From Patellifolia procumbens (taxonomy: Eukaryota; Streptophyta; Magnoliopsida; Caryophyllales; Amaranthaceae): 64,000 nt of DNA. Positions 10,839-22,080 of this stretch are shown here, in pieces (positions within the stretch are counted from its first letter, which is position 1; each line of letters begins with the position of its first letter). Made by a program: the position numbers and the translations under genes. Under the pieces are notes generated by a model, which saw only the letters and a program-made list of their open reading frames with translations, was not told the origin of the DNA and made no database searches. The stretch covers positions 744,001 through 808,000 of the forward strand of contig CANSGD010000229.1 in assembly GCA_947645195.1 (NCBI GenBank), written 5' to 3'.

Positions 10839-11052
10839 CTTTCTCCGTTTTTTTAATTGCAACAATTACAAAAAATGGAAATATCAAATTAATTGTAACA
10901 AATGTTTTCTTTCCTTTTCTACAAGTTATTTCTTTCTATCTCTCTCTTTATCATATGTCCCACTTTCTCTCTCCATATCTTTCGCACTCACCCAATTTTT
11001 GCCTAGGAGTCCACCCATTTGAGTTTGTTGTTATTAAAAAGAACGAGGGAAG
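10839..11052. mobile_element. Stowaway-like MITE, copy 1 of a local family
   Basis: TA-flanked element with ends CTTTCTCCGTTTTTTTAATTG and CAACAAAC...-type inverted tail ending GAACGAGGGAAG. It is clearly homologous along its length to the element at 20828-21046, sharing for example AATGGAAATATCAAATTAAT and TTTGCCTAGGAGTCCACCCA. Confidence 0.8.
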
Positions 11053-11676
11053 TATAATGGGGCTTGGCTACATCTACCCACTACTAATAGAGATAATAAA
11101 ATATTATTAAGTAAGTTGAGGGCTCCACCATTATTACTACTTTTTACACTAACAATTAAAGGTGGGTAGTTTACCCGGTGGCTAAACAAAGTTTTTCGCA
11201 GTATAATGTATCCAATTATTTTACCTTTCTTAAAGTAAATGTAGATATAGATGTTTTGTTAGTGATGTGACTGATGTCTATAGGCCAGCTAACAGACGTA
11301 GACGTGGACATGGGCTTTAATTTTTCTTGTTTAGCTTGCTGCCAAAATAACTAAACTTTGTTTTAGAAAAAGGTTTTGTCGTTCAATTTGTAGTTTAGCA
11401 CACACGTTACTTTTGGACTAAAAATCTTATGATACAGTTTGTTAGTTCGTCTAGATAATACTCCATCTGTTTTAATTATACATTATACGCTGTTTGATTT
11501 TTCACTCTTGTCAACACATAATTTTAATGATTAATACCTCTATATTTCTATTCAAATAAATTTTTAAAAGGTTGATATATATACATTATATATATTGTAA
11601 AAGTACAAAATACATAGACTAAAAAATACTTCATATAACAGTGTTTTTCGATAAGTAACTTATGTGTATCTTTTTA
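11053..11676. other. Intergenic; possible truncated MITE end
   Basis: No gene is seen. ACTCCATCTGTTTTAATTA (from about 11460) looks like one end of another Stowaway-type MITE, but I find no matching second end before the next element. Confidence 0.35.
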
Positions 11677-12007
11677 CTCCCTCCGTTCCCAAATGTTGTT
11701 CCCATTTGGAATCGGGGAGGGAATTAAGAAAATGGAATCTTAAGATAAAATATTGAAATTTACATGTTTGTGGGTTAAGTATTGGTTGTTTTATTTTACT
11801 AAAGCATAGGTAAATGTAAAAGAAGTATTTAATGTAAGGAAATTACAAAATACTATGCAAAATAAATGTGTTATTTTAGTATTACAACCAATAAAATTGA
11901 GAGTTATGTTGACTTTATATGAGTTAATATTAGAAAGATTGTAAATGGGAATAAGTTAAAGGAACACCAATTCGAAAAATGGGAAGAACATTAGGGAACG
12001 GAGGGAG
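11677..12007. mobile_element. Stowaway (Tc1/mariner) MITE
   Basis: 331-bp element with inverted ends CTCCCTCCGTTCCC and GGGAACGGAGGGAG flanked by TA on both sides (11675-11676, 12008-12009). The inner arms (AAATGTTGTTCCCATTTGGA and its inverted partner) extend the pairing. Confidence 0.9.
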
Positions 12008-12089
12008 TACTTGTTTGTTTTCTTTTAACAAAAGCTATAATGTTGCATAAGCAAGCATAAGGAAATCTCACCATAAGTGAAACCATATA

Positions 12090-12358
12090 TTACCTCATAT
12101 TTTAGTTGCAACACTTTTTTTTAGTCCTTATAATGTTTAAAAAACCCTATAAAATGCCAACAATACCCATACTTAACAATATTAAAATACTTTTTATTGT
12201 GGTCCCCTACACACTCTCTCATATTTTTTGCACAATTAAAATATTCAATGGTCCCTACTCCTTTTAATTATACCCATAATTTCACTTAATACCTCATTAA
12301 ATTTTGCCTACGCATCCGTGTTTTTCAAAAGTGTTGCAACTAAAAAAAACGGAGGTAG
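12090..12358. mobile_element. Stowaway-like MITE
   Basis: Inverted ends around TTTTAGTTGCAACACTTTT; the right end GGAGGTAG is intact, the left end (TTACCTCA) mutated. TA flanks on both sides (12088-12089, 12359-12360). Confidence 0.75.
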
Positions 12359-12933
12359 TATAATAACAACTAAAGTTCGAAGTGATAAGGATGAATTCTA
12401 AAGTTGTTATGGTTTGAAGGAGAGATTTCTTGTTACCACTTGATCTCCTACATGATTTATATATCCGAAAGTTATTATGATTGTGATCGTTAATTTAACT
12501 TTTATTTTTGCCCATTAAGTTATATGCAGGAGTGTTTATTATTTAAAGATTAATTTTCATAATTCTAGTAGTGGTTTAAGTGAGGTTAAAATTCAATCTA
12601 AGTGTTCAGGAGTAACTTAGTTGAAATACCTTAGGTTAACTTTGAATTTTGCTTTAGTAAATTTAAGTTCCTTTGCTTAGATTACTTTTTGTTAAGCTTC
12701 ATTGCCTTTGCAATAACATCGAAGTCAATTGGTATCAAATTTTCCAAAAGGGCGAGAATAGAAGGTATTTTATTCTTATAAATTTGCATTGGTAATCGTT
12801 TTCTTGTGCATATCTCATCCTTATTTTTGATCTTGAAGTTGTGTGGTATTGGTCTGCATTTTCTCTCTGATTTCGTGGTATTTGTGGTTACTTGGTGCGC
12901 AAGTTGCTATCTCGTAACCTTTATTACTTCATT
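12359..12933 (+). mobile_element. 5' region of the truncated gypsy element (possible LTR and leader)
   Basis: Sequence just before the gypsy gag start. GCAATAACA followed by TCGAAGTCAATTGGTATCAAA (12713-12741) looks like an LTR end, spacer and a decayed initiator-Met primer-binding site. The LTR start could not be placed and no second LTR was found. Confidence 0.35.
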
Positions 12934-12989
12934 ATGTTTGATGGAAGTGGTCTTAGTGACTTGGTTAATCAACTAGCTAAGTTGCAATT
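12934..12989 (+). pseudogene. Start of gypsy gag, cut by the copia insertion
   Basis: ATG at 12934 opens MFDGSGLSDLVNQLAKLQF, interrupted after CAATT by the copia LTR. The same reading resumes after the second copy of CAATT at 18401, so this fragment and the one at 18406-19655 were one gene before the insertion. Confidence 0.6.
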
Positions 12990-13777
12990 TGTTGTGTTTT
13001 CCCTTCAACTTGGAGGAAGAGGTCCATTTAGATATGGGCTTGTTATGTTTAATGCCATGTGGGTTTCGTATCACTGAAGCCCATATGATGAGTAAGTTTT
13101 GTTCTAATAAAAATAAAGCAAATGGGCTATTAACAAAAGAAAAAGAAGATGCTGGAAGATTAATGAAGCAGCAGCAAAAACCACTTCTCGTTCACGCACA
13201 AAATAGAAACCACAAGCACGAACTTTCCTCTGTTTTTCTCCTTTGAGAGTTGGTCCGAATTTTGCTCCGATCGAGGGTCAAACATGTTCCGATTGCCACC
13301 AAATTTGGACACGGTGTTCCTGGTGTATCAACCTTCACATCCAATAGTTGATTTTTCATTTTGTGCTCCCGAAGTCGGTATTTAGTATTTAGTATTAAAT
13401 TCTCCATATTTGTTATTTTACCACTTTTGAGTGATGTTTATGGAGTTTAGTTGTTCCAAGAATGTTTCTTGATGTTTGTAGTACCTCTAGTATTATCTAG
13501 GGAAGAAATTGGTGTACCCACTTGTTTATTGTTGATTAGTGGAAGGGTTTGGTGCCGGCCTACGGTGCCGGTGGAAGTTTCCCCTCGTTGGGGTTTTATC
13601 ACGTAAACCTTTGTGTGCTTTATTTTATTGTTGTGGGCTATTTATACTTGGTTTCTTGTTGTTCATATTATATTTGGTTGAGATTAGTTGTGATTGCCCA
13701 TTTTACAACACAAGTGGGAAAGTTGTTCATTTGCTTCTGCTACACATTGTGTGTTGTTTATGATTACTTTCCCAACA
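12990..13777 (+). repeat. Copia 5' LTR
   Basis: 788 bp, starting TGTTGTGTTTTCCC and ending TTTCCCAACA. It aligns with the 3' LTR throughout, with scattered substitutions (visually mid-90s percent identity), showing the insertion is not recent. Short open frames inside are not genes. Confidence 0.9.
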
Positions 13778-13780
13778 TCT

Positions 13781-13792
13781 TGGTATAAGAGC
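13781..13792 (+). other. Copia primer-binding site
   Basis: TGGTATAAGAGC, three bases after the LTR, differs at one base from the usual initiator-Met site TGGTATCAGAGC. Confidence 0.85.
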
Positions 13793-13830
13793 CACGTTAT
13801 TAGTAGTCTCGTGTTTGCTTGTGTTGTGAC

Positions 13831-14640
13831 TATGGATGATAAAGTTGGTGTGCACGGGATGATTTATTTGAATTCCAGTAATTACTCCGTGTGAAAAACT
13901 AAAATGGAAGATATCCTTCATGTAAAAGACTTGTATGAACCAATCTTAAATGAAACTATTCCGACTTGGTTGTTGAAAGTAAATGGAAGATTTTGAATCG
14001 GTAAGCTGTTGGCACAATCAGACAATTTGTAGACATGAGTTTACTTTAGCATATTGCCAATGACAGAATGCATATTCATTGTGGAAGAAACTTGAGGTTA
14101 TGTATGAAAAGAAAAATGCCTTATGTAAAGCGTTATTGATGATAAAATTGGTGAAATTGGAGTACAAAGTTGGTGATAGCATAGTAGTGCATTTGAATGA
14201 TTTTCAAGGTTTGGTCAACAAATTGTCTACAATGAATGGTTTTAGATGACGAGCTACAAGCTTTGCTACTACTTTGCTCTTTGCCAGAGTCTTGGGGACA
14301 CTCTTGTGGTGTCACTTAGTAATTCTGCTCTAGAAGGTAAGTTGACAATGGAGATTGCCAAGCCTAGTGTCTTGAATGAAGAGACTAAAAGAAAGGAGAT
14401 GGGATCTTCAACTCAGAATGAAGCTAATGTAGCCCAAGATGCCAACAGGGGAAAAAGCAAGAGTATAACTTCCCATAGCAGAGATAATTCCAGGGGGAGA
14501 TCCAAGTCTAGAAGCAAGATCATTTATCACTATTGCAACTAGCCGGGTCATGTTAAAAGATTTTGCAGAAAGATGAAAAAGGATAGATCTAAGAAAAGAA
14601 AAGAAAAGAAAAGAAAAAGGTGAACCCTCCGAGCAACAAG
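13831..14640 (+). pseudogene. Copia gag remnant
   Basis: ATG at 13831 (MDDKVGVHGMIYLNSSNYSV) is followed at once by a stop, then readable gag sequence in shifting frames (MEDILHVKDLYEPI, LVNKLSTMNGF). A CCHC zinc knuckle (YHYCN, then GHVKRFC, about 14526-14570) is broken by a stop. The run GRSKSRSK lies just before it. The upstream residues match the plant copia gag type (UBN2-like). Not functional. Confidence 0.75.
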
Positions 14641-17549
14641 CAGAAGAGAAAAACACTACAGTTGTAGCAACCAGTGATGATTTGCTCCTTATTGATGATC
14701 AAGGTTACTTAAACCTTGCTTTTGATGATTGCACTTGGGTGATTGATTCGGGTGCTTCATATCAGCTTACTTCACACTGAGAGTACTTCTCACCTTACTC
14801 TAGTGGAGATTTTGTTAGTGTCAGAATGGGGAATGATGGGTCATCTCATATTGTTGGAATGGGTACGGTGTGTCTAGAGAGTTCTACTGGTTGCAAGATG
14901 ATTTTGAGAAATGTCAAACATGTGCTAGACATTAGATTGAGTTTGATCTCTACTGGTTTGCTCGATGATGAAGGTTACTCTAGTCACTTTGGTGATGGAA
15001 AGTGGAAGCTCTACAAAGTCAACTTGATAGTGGCCCGAGCCAAGAAGCAAGGATCACTTTATGTAGATGTAAGCTAGGTCCTGTAAAGGTGAGATTAATG
15101 TGGTTGATGATTCCTTATCATGTGACTTGTGGCATCAAAGACTTAGTCACATGAGTGACAAGGGTATGCAAATGCTTGCCAAGAAGCAATATCTTCCTGA
15201 TGTTTCAGGTATGTCTTCAAAGTCTTGTGTTGATTGCTTAGCTGGAAACGAACACGCCCCCATCTAGAAGAAAGTATCCTCTTAATCTTGTACTGTCCAC
15301 ACTGGTATATGTTCTATAGATGTCAAATCCCATAGTGGTGCTCAATATTTTGTTTCTTTTATTGATGATTATTCTCAAAAAGTGTGCGTATCATTATTGA
15401 AAAGCAAAGACCAGGTACATTCTGCATTCAAGGAGTTCCAGGCTTGAGTTGAGAGAGAAATAGGCCAGAAACTCAAATGTGTTAGATCTGATAATGGTGG
15501 AGAGTACAGAGGACCATTTGAAAGCTACTGCAAATAAGAAGGTATCAAACTTGAGAAAATGGTTCCAAAGACACCTTAGCTGAATGGAGTTGCAGAGAGA
15601 ATGAACTGAACAATTGAATAAAGAATCAGATGTATGCTCTCTCATGCAAAGCTGCCAAAGTCTTTCTGGGCCGAGGAACTAATCACAGCCATGTATCTGA
15701 TCAACCTTTCTCCTTCAATTCCTCTTGATGGTGATGTTCCTCAGAGAGTATGGACAGGGAAATATGTCGCCTACAAGCACTTGAGAGTCTTTGGACGCCA
15801 AGCATTTGTGCATATTCCTAGAGATGAAAGATCCAAGCTTGATAAGAAGTCAAAGTAGTGCATCTACTTAGGGTACTCTAAAGATAACTTTGGGTACAAG
15901 TAATGGGATCCTGTTGATAGGAAGGTCATTAGAAGCAGAGATGTTATGTTCTTTGAAGACCAGACCATAGATTGTGAAAAGCCAAAGCAACAAACATCCT
16001 CTTAAGCTCCCGTCAACCATGATCCTGTTATTCTACAAGTCCTTCCTAGAGCTGAAGGGGGAGAATTTTAGCATGATGGTGAGAATGATGATGTTGATGG
16101 TGATCATGTGCAACATGAAATTGAACAACCAGTTGTAGAGCAACCACCACCACCTGAACTGAGGAGGTCAATTAGAGACAGACAACCTTCCTCAAGATAC
16201 CCACCAGATGAATATGTTGGGTTAACTGATGGGGGAGATCCAGAATGTTATGAAGAAGCCATGTCACATGTGCATAACAAGGAGTTGTACAATGCCATGC
16301 AAGAATAGATGAAGTCATTGCATGATAACCACACCTACGACCTTGTAAAGTTGCCTAATGGGAAGAAAACACTCAAGAACAAGTGGATGTATAAATTAAA
16401 GACTGGACTCGATAAAAGGCAAGAATAGTCGTGAAGGGCTATGAACAGAAAAAGGGGGTTGATTTTGATGAAATATTCTCTCCAGTTGTGAAGATGTCTT
16501 CAATCCGAGTTGTTCTTGCTTTGGCTGCTAGCTTAGATTTGGAAGTGAAACAACTTGATGTGAAACTGCATTCCTCCATGGTGATTTAGAGGAGGAAATC
16601 TACATAGAATAACCTGAAGGCTTCAAGATCAAGTGAAAGGAGAAGCTTGTGTGTCGCTTAAAGAAGAGTTTGTATGGTTTGAAACAAGCACCTAGACAAT
16701 GGTACAAGACGTTTGAATCATTTATGATCGATCATGGCTACCACAAAACACATGCTGATCATTGTGTGTTTATGAAGAATTTTGTCGAGGGTGATTTCCT
16801 TATTCTCTTATTGTATGTTGATGATATGTTGATTGTTGGTAGTGATACTAACAAGATAGCTAGTCTTAAAGCCAGTTTGAGTAAGTCTTTTGCAATGAAG
16901 GATCTTGGCCCTGTAAAGCAGATTTTGGGTATGCACATATCCCGCGAAAGGAAAAAGAATAAATTATGGCTATCACAGGAAAGATACATTGAAAAGGTGC
17001 TGCAATAGTTTCACATGGATAAGGCTAAGCGCGTGAGGTCTTCACTTGCAAGTCACATGAAACTGACTCTGAGTCAGTGCCTCGCAAGTGAAAGTGATAG
17101 AAAAGAAATGAAGAATGTGCCTTATGCATCTGTCGTAGGTTGCTTGATGTATACCATGGTATGTACGAGGCCGAATATCGCTCATGTTGCAAATGACATT
17201 TGCAGGGGGAGCGGTCTCATGGCAATCAAAGTTGCAGAAATGTGTTGCTTTATCGAATACTGAGTCAGAGTATATGGTAGCCATAGAAGCTGGTAAGGAA
17301 TTGATTTGGATGAGAGATTTTCTTGAGGAGTTGGGTTTGGAGCAAGAAAAAATACCTACTTATTGTGATTGTCAAAGTGCCATCCACCTTGCCAAGAATT
17401 CTTCCTATCAATCTCGAATCAAACACATTCGAAGGAGATATCATTGGATTCGAGAAGCGATAGAAGACAAGTCATTTGAGCTTGTTAAGATTCATACTCA
17501 TGATAATGGATCGGTTATGTTAACCAAGATCTTACCCAAGGAAGGATAG
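14641..17549 (+). pseudogene. Copia pol remnant (protease, integrase, RT, RNase H)
   Basis: Protease motif WVIDSGASY near 14735-14760; GAG-pre-integrase LWHQRLSHMSDKG near 15128-15165; integrase pieces between 15300 and 15860, including KCVRSDNGGEYRGPFE and LPKSFWAEEL; RT with LKKSLYGLKQAPRQW and the catalytic LLYVDDMLIV (about 16805-16835); RNase H with CVALSNTESEYM (about 17235-17275). At least ten stops and several frameshifts are visible, for example a short deletion in LDVK(T)AFLHG near 16565. About 80 residues between CTRPNIAHVANDI (17190) and FAGGAVSWQ are missing, an internal deletion that also shifts frame. Confidence 0.85.
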
Positions 17550-17592
17550 ACTTGTTGCTTGCCGATTGAAAGTGGGTTTGGTCAAACCCCCC

Positions 17593-17614
17593 AAGTAGGA
17601 GTGAGGGGGAGATT
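17593..17614 (+). other. Copia polypurine tract
   Basis: AAGTAGGAGTGAGGGGGAG directly before the 3' LTR, the usual plus-strand primer position. Confidence 0.85.
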
Positions 17615-18400
17615 TGTTGGGTTTTCCCTCCAACTTGGAGGAAGAGGTCCATTTATATATGGGCTTGTTATGTTTAGTGCCATGTGGGTTTAGTATCACT
17701 TAAGCCCATATGATGAGTAAGTTTTGTTTTAATAAAAATAAAGCAAATGGGCTATTGACAAAAGAAAAAGAAGATGCTAAAAGATTAATGAAGCAGCAGC
17801 AAAAACCACTTCTCATTCACGCACAAAATAGAAACCACAAGCAGGAACTTTCCTCTGTTTTGCTCCTTCGAGAGCTGGTTCGAGTTTTTCTCTGATCGAG
17901 GGTCAAACGCAGTCCGATTGCCACCGCATTTGGACACGGTGTTTCTGGTGTATCAACCTTCACATCCAACGGTTGATTTTTTGTTTTATGCTCCCGAAGT
18001 CGGTATTTTGTATTTACCCTAAATTCTTCATATTTGTTATTTTACCATTTTGAGTGATGTTTATGTAGTTTAATTGTTCCAAGAATGTTTCTTGATGTTT
18101 GTAGTTCCTTTAGTATTATCTAGGGAAGACATTGGTGTACCCACTTGTTTATTGTTGATTAGTGGAAGGGCTTGGTGCCGGCCTACGATGTCCGTGGAGG
18201 TTTTCCCTCGTTGGGGTTTTACCACGTAAACCTTTGTGTGCTTTATTTTATTGTTGTGGGCTGTTTATACTTGGTTTCTTGTTGTTCATATTATATTTGG
18301 TTGAGATTGGTTGTGATTGCCCATTTTACAACACAAGTAGGAAAGTTGTTCATTTGCTTCCGTTACACATTGTGTGTTGTTTGTGATTACTTTCCCAACA
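17615..18400 (+). repeat. Copia 3' LTR
   Basis: 786 bp, TGTTGGGTTTTCCC to TTTCCCAACA, homologous to the 5' LTR along its length. Confidence 0.9.
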
Positions 18401-18405
18401 CAATT

Positions 18406-19655
18406 TGATACTAGCATAAAAGCTACTATAAGAAAAAGAACTCTAATCATGTTGAATGTGATGAATCTAATGATGATGTTCAATCTATTAAATCTGTAAA
18501 AACTGGTTTTAATGATGTTAGAAGATTAAAACTTGATGATTGTAATGAGGGTTCGGATCCTGATGACTTATCAGAATGGTTTAAACAATTGGAAAAGGTT
18601 TGTGGTTACAAGGGATTCGATGATCAGCAAACGTCCAAAAATTGCTAATGTGAGACTCACGAAGTATCCTGGAATATAGTTTAGAACTTTAAAGGAAAAA
18701 AGAGTTAGGAATGGAAAAGATAAACTTAGTTGTTGGATTAAGTTAAAGAAGAAGTTGAAAGAAAAATTCCTCTCTACTGATTTCGAACAAAAAAATATAC
18801 TTAACGTTAACTTCTTTGACTCAAGATACTTTAAGTGTTCATGACTATACTGTTGAATTTGATTTGACAAGTTGTATCTAATATGAGATTTAGAGGAAAA
18901 TGAGGTATTAAAATCCACTAGCTAAGCTACCTTAAAAGAGTTGAATAGAAACATTGCAAAAAAGGTGGAAGCGTCTTCTTATGTTTCTTTAGACGACGTA
19001 TGTCGACTTGCATTGAAACCTGAATCTTGTGATAAAGAGGATAAAAACTACACATGGAGACTTTCTATAAGAGTTAAACCACGTTTAAACCTAATTCATC
19101 TTATGCATATGTTAATAACTTTTGAGGGGTACGGTACAAGAAGGGTAGTAATAGCAAAGAGGAAGCAAAAGGTTTTAATTCCTAAGGAGAAATTTGAAGA
19201 AAATAGAAATGATGTAAGTGTTAAGGAAAGAGGGCATATAGCAAGTAGTCATCCTTGTAAGAAAAATCTAACCATGAGATAATACAGAGCACTAGAAGAG
19301 GAAGATGAATTGTATGAACCAGAGTTTGTTTCTTTAAAAAAGGAGGAATATGATGAGATTAATTGGTGTTATTAGGAGGATATTGCTTGTTGATTATCCA
19401 TCTAACAAAGAACAAAGAGAAAACTGGTTTCATACACGTTGTAAAGTAGGGGAAAACACTTGTATTATAATGTGATCATTGATAGTGGTTCTTGCACCAA
19501 TGTTGTTGCATCTGATTTGATTCATACGTTGCATCTTGTTGTTAGAGATCATTCTAGCCAGCTAAAAATTGAGGGTTAGATGATAAAGTTGAATTGATTG
19601 TAAAAAAAACAAGCATTAATTTCTTTTTCTATAGGAAGTTATAAAGATGAACTAT
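18406..19655 (+). pseudogene. Ty3-gypsy gag-protease remnant, 3' truncated
   Basis: Continuation of the gypsy gag cut by the copia element. Readable pieces: DPDDLSEWFKQLEKVCGYKG (18557-18616), KLSCWIKLKKKLKEKFLST, then RNIAKKVEASSYVSLDDVCRLAL (18945-19010), and the protease lead-in QRENWFHTRCKVGE with an active-site-like DSGSCTNVVAS (about 19480-19515). This gag-protease order matches plant chromovirus-like elements. It carries several stops and shifts and ends around 19655 with no RT, integrase or 3' LTR. The only long intact stretch is 18941-19282. Confidence 0.7.
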
Positions 19656-19884
19656 AGGTGTGGAACATATAATAACCCAACATCACGCTTCGCCCATACA
19701 AATATACAATGCAACTTATACAAACAAACGAGAAACGTTCTTTGTCCAAAAAACTTGGGACAAATTATAGTGATATATCTATTTATCGAAAATATTACGA
19801 GCATTTTATAAAATTTAAATGAAGTCATCGATCACTTAAACAAGAAACGTTCTTTGTCCAAAAATCTTGGGACAAATTATCTTG
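19656..19884 (-). repeat. 3' flank of glycine-rich gene, with partial duplication
   Basis: Probable 3' UTR and downstream DNA of the minus-strand gene at 19885-20211. A segment with AGAAACGTTCTTTGTCC and CTTGGGACAAATTAT occurs twice (about 19731-19771 and 19844-19881), period about 113 bp; the second copy touches the stop codon. Confidence 0.6.
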
Positions 19885-20211
19885 TTAGTTACCATCACTT
19901 CCTCCAGGTCCTGAACCAGCATGAGAACCAGCGTATGAACCAGCTTCAGAGCCGGCACCAGACCCACCACCTCCACCTGAACCAGAACTGCTAGAAGAAG
20001 AGGAACTTGAGCTACTTGAACCAGAACCTGAGCCAGCACCTGACCCTGAACCGCTCCCGCCGAGCCCAACACCTATTCCGACACCAACACCAACGCCGCC
20101 ACCTAGGTCCAAGCCTAGATCCTTTCTTGCAATACGACCCTGGGATATGTTAGCTAATGTTGAGAGCAACAAGAAGAATGATAAAAGAGCTAGAGTTTTT
20201 ATAGTTGCCAT
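19885..20211 (-). CDS. Secreted glycine/serine-rich protein 1 (108 aa)
   Basis: Single-exon gene. Residues 1-25 form a signal peptide (MATIKTLALLSFFLLL, then a short polar region), so the product should enter the secretory path, probably to the cell wall. After it comes a conserved ARKDLGLDLGGG segment (residues 28-39), a GVGVGIGVGLG repeat, Gly-Ser repeats, a run of 12 serines, and a tail with GSEAGSYAGSHAGSG. The layout matches plant glycine-rich cell wall proteins. It is a paralogue of the gene at 25152-25616 (shared RKDLGLDLGG and GSEAGSYAGS), same strand, about 5 kb away. Start: the only in-frame ATG giving a signal peptide, about 65 bp downstream of a TATA box. Function beyond an extracellular structural role is inferred from composition. 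Confidence 0.85.
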   Translation of the reverse strand: MATIKTLALLSFFLLLSTLANISQGRIARKDLGLDLGGGVGVGVGIGVGLGGSGSGSGAGSGSGSSSSSSSSSSSSGSGGGGGSGAGSEAGSYAGSHAGSGPGGSDGN

Positions 20212-20276
20212 GTTACTATATTAGTAAAAAGAAAAATGGAGCTGATGAAGATGAATTAGATGGTGGAGTGTTGTGC

Positions 20277-20286
20277 TTATTTATAT
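20277..20286 (-). promoter_or_regulatory. TATA box of glycine-rich gene 1
   Basis: Minus-strand CCATATAAATAAG lies about 65 bp upstream of the ATG, leaving room for a short leader rich in CATCT/CATCA. Confidence 0.65.
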
Positions 20287-20672
20287 GGATGGTGCAAGAA
20301 ATTGGATGATTATAACCATAGAGGAGCATGGTGGTATTTACGCGGAAATAAACGATTATTTATATTTTTTATTTTATTTTATTCTGAAAAATTGCAAAAT
20401 TATTAGACAATATATATGTATATATATTAATATATGTTGGTATTTTTGGGTAAAAATATTGTCAAGAGAGTTTTTCATTGTGCCAAGGCAAATACGAAGA
20501 AAATGTATCTAAAATATTTCCAGTACAATTACCTTGGCACCATCAAAAATTGTCTTGACATTATCATCAACTTCTAATTTTTTTTTCTTTTGCAAACCTA
20601 ACTCCCAACCTCTTTACTCTTAAGCAAATGCTTGAGACGAGAACTAAACCATATCTCCTGGGGAAATATGGG

Positions 20673-20738
20673 TTAAGGCTCAAGTGAGCCAAATCCTAAT
20701 TCTCATTAAGGCTCAAGTGAGCCAAATCCTAATTCTCA
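20673..20738. repeat. 33-bp tandem duplication
   Basis: Two adjacent identical copies of a unit beginning TTAAGGCTCAAGTGAGCC; each contains the near-palindrome GGCTCAAGTGAGCC. 20287-20672 is otherwise upstream AT-rich sequence with no gene seen. Confidence 0.9.
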
Positions 20739-20827
20739 CATATGTTGGTAATTAACAATTGTCCCCTGTCTCTTATTTATTGCAATACTAAAAAAATCAT
20801 AACTGCTTGAAATAACCTAATCATATA

Positions 20828-21046
20828 CTTCCTCCATTTCGTTTTAATTGCAACAATTGCCAAAAATGGAAATATCAAATTAATTGCAACAAATGTTTTC
20901 TTTCTTTTTAAACAAGTCATTTCTTTCTATCTCTCTTTTCATCACATGCTCCACTTTCTCTCTCCATCACTTTCACACTGACACTAGAATTTTGCCTAGG
21001 AGTCCACCCACTTGAGTTTGTTGTAATCAAAAAGAAACGGAGGAAG
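20828..21046. mobile_element. Stowaway-like MITE, copy 2 of a local family
   Basis: TA-flanked (20826-20827, 21047-21048), ends CTTCCTCCATTTCG and CGGAGGAAG; homologous to 10839-11052. Confidence 0.85.
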
Positions 21047-22080
21047 TAACATGAGATTTTGTTACATCTGCTATACAATGATTCTTACAAGAATCAAATG
21101 TAATTTTGAACCTTATATAATTAAAGATTTTGATAAGCAAAGTCCATTAAAGATCATGAAAATCTAGCCATTGAAGTTTATTTTCCTTGTAATTTTCTTT
21201 TATCGTGTCTGATTGTTGCCTTTTGCACATATACATAGTAGTATTATGTTCTTTTATATATTGAGAAAATTTCCTGATCAATATTTATAATTTGAACTTC
21301 CAAAAAAGATAATAATACCTACATTTAGGACGCACGGAAACCACATAACTAGACCAAAATAAAAACAAGTAAAAATGTTGCCTCATCATGATGCACCGTG
21401 GCACTGTGCCACCGGCCCATGAGCTAGCGCACTACTTTAGTGCCTTTGAGTTTCAAGCTAAGATCAAGAAAATAAAAAACTTGCATGTGAATTGTGGCTG
21501 GCAATCAAGGTTAGAAGATGAAGTTGAGGAATACCACTAAGCTATGTCCACCATTAACTCAATTAGCTGAGGATTACATGCAAAGTTGCATGCATATGGG
21601 TATTGGCGTGTTGACATTTTGTCATCTAAAGTTCTCTTTCACGATGAGTACTAATGTACTATGCATATACCAAACTAAAGGCATTATATTCTTTTCATAC
21701 ATTATGGGGAGAAGCTATGGTAATCTGGTTTTTTTAAATGATTGGGGTCAACAAACGTGTTAGTTTTTGTAACCTAGTTTTTCTCCATGATTAGCATACC
21801 ACTTTAAAGAGGTTAATAGGTCACAATAATAGATCAATAATGCTTTTGTTTGTCATTTGATGAAACAACAAATCACTGAAATTCAAAGAAAACACTGCAC
21901 CATTATGTTAGTGATGGAGCATTTAAATTATTTGTCAATTTTATTTACGACGGAAGTACAAAGAAAAAGCAGCTACGATTAAGTGATTGACTCAAAAAAA
22001 GGAGTGAATATATAACATAGTGATAATATATAGATGAGTTAGTAGTACTAATCGTCTGATTTTCCACGTGCTAGGAATTC
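21047..22080. other. Intergenic, nothing recognised
   Basis: AT-rich. A short open frame at 21518-21763 (plus) has no recognisable domain, promoter or paralogue in the window and is not called. Confidence 0.4.

Larger units (their letters stand above)
12990..18400 (+). mobile_element. Complete but decayed Ty1-copia retrotransposon
   Basis: 5,411-bp element with two LTRs (12990-13777 and 17615-18400), an initiator-Met-like primer-binding site, a polypurine tract, and gag-pol remnants in copia order (gag, protease, integrase, RT, RNase H). A perfect 5-bp target duplication caatt flanks it (12985-12989 and 18401-18405). It is inserted in the gag region of an older gypsy element. The RT phrase LYGLKQAPRQW and the RNase H phrase GAVSWQSKLQKCVALS suggest the Tork/Tnt1 branch. 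Many stops, frameshifts and an internal deletion make it non-autonomous. Confidence 0.95.

Noticed and set aside
13539..13894. Small plus-strand hydrophobic proteins in the copia LTR (also 18162-18408)
   Set aside because: Both lie in LTRs, occur in several frames, and have no family resemblance.
21518..21763. 81-codon plus-strand gene
   Set aside because: No domain, paralogue, or splice context; starts within unremarkable AT-rich DNA.
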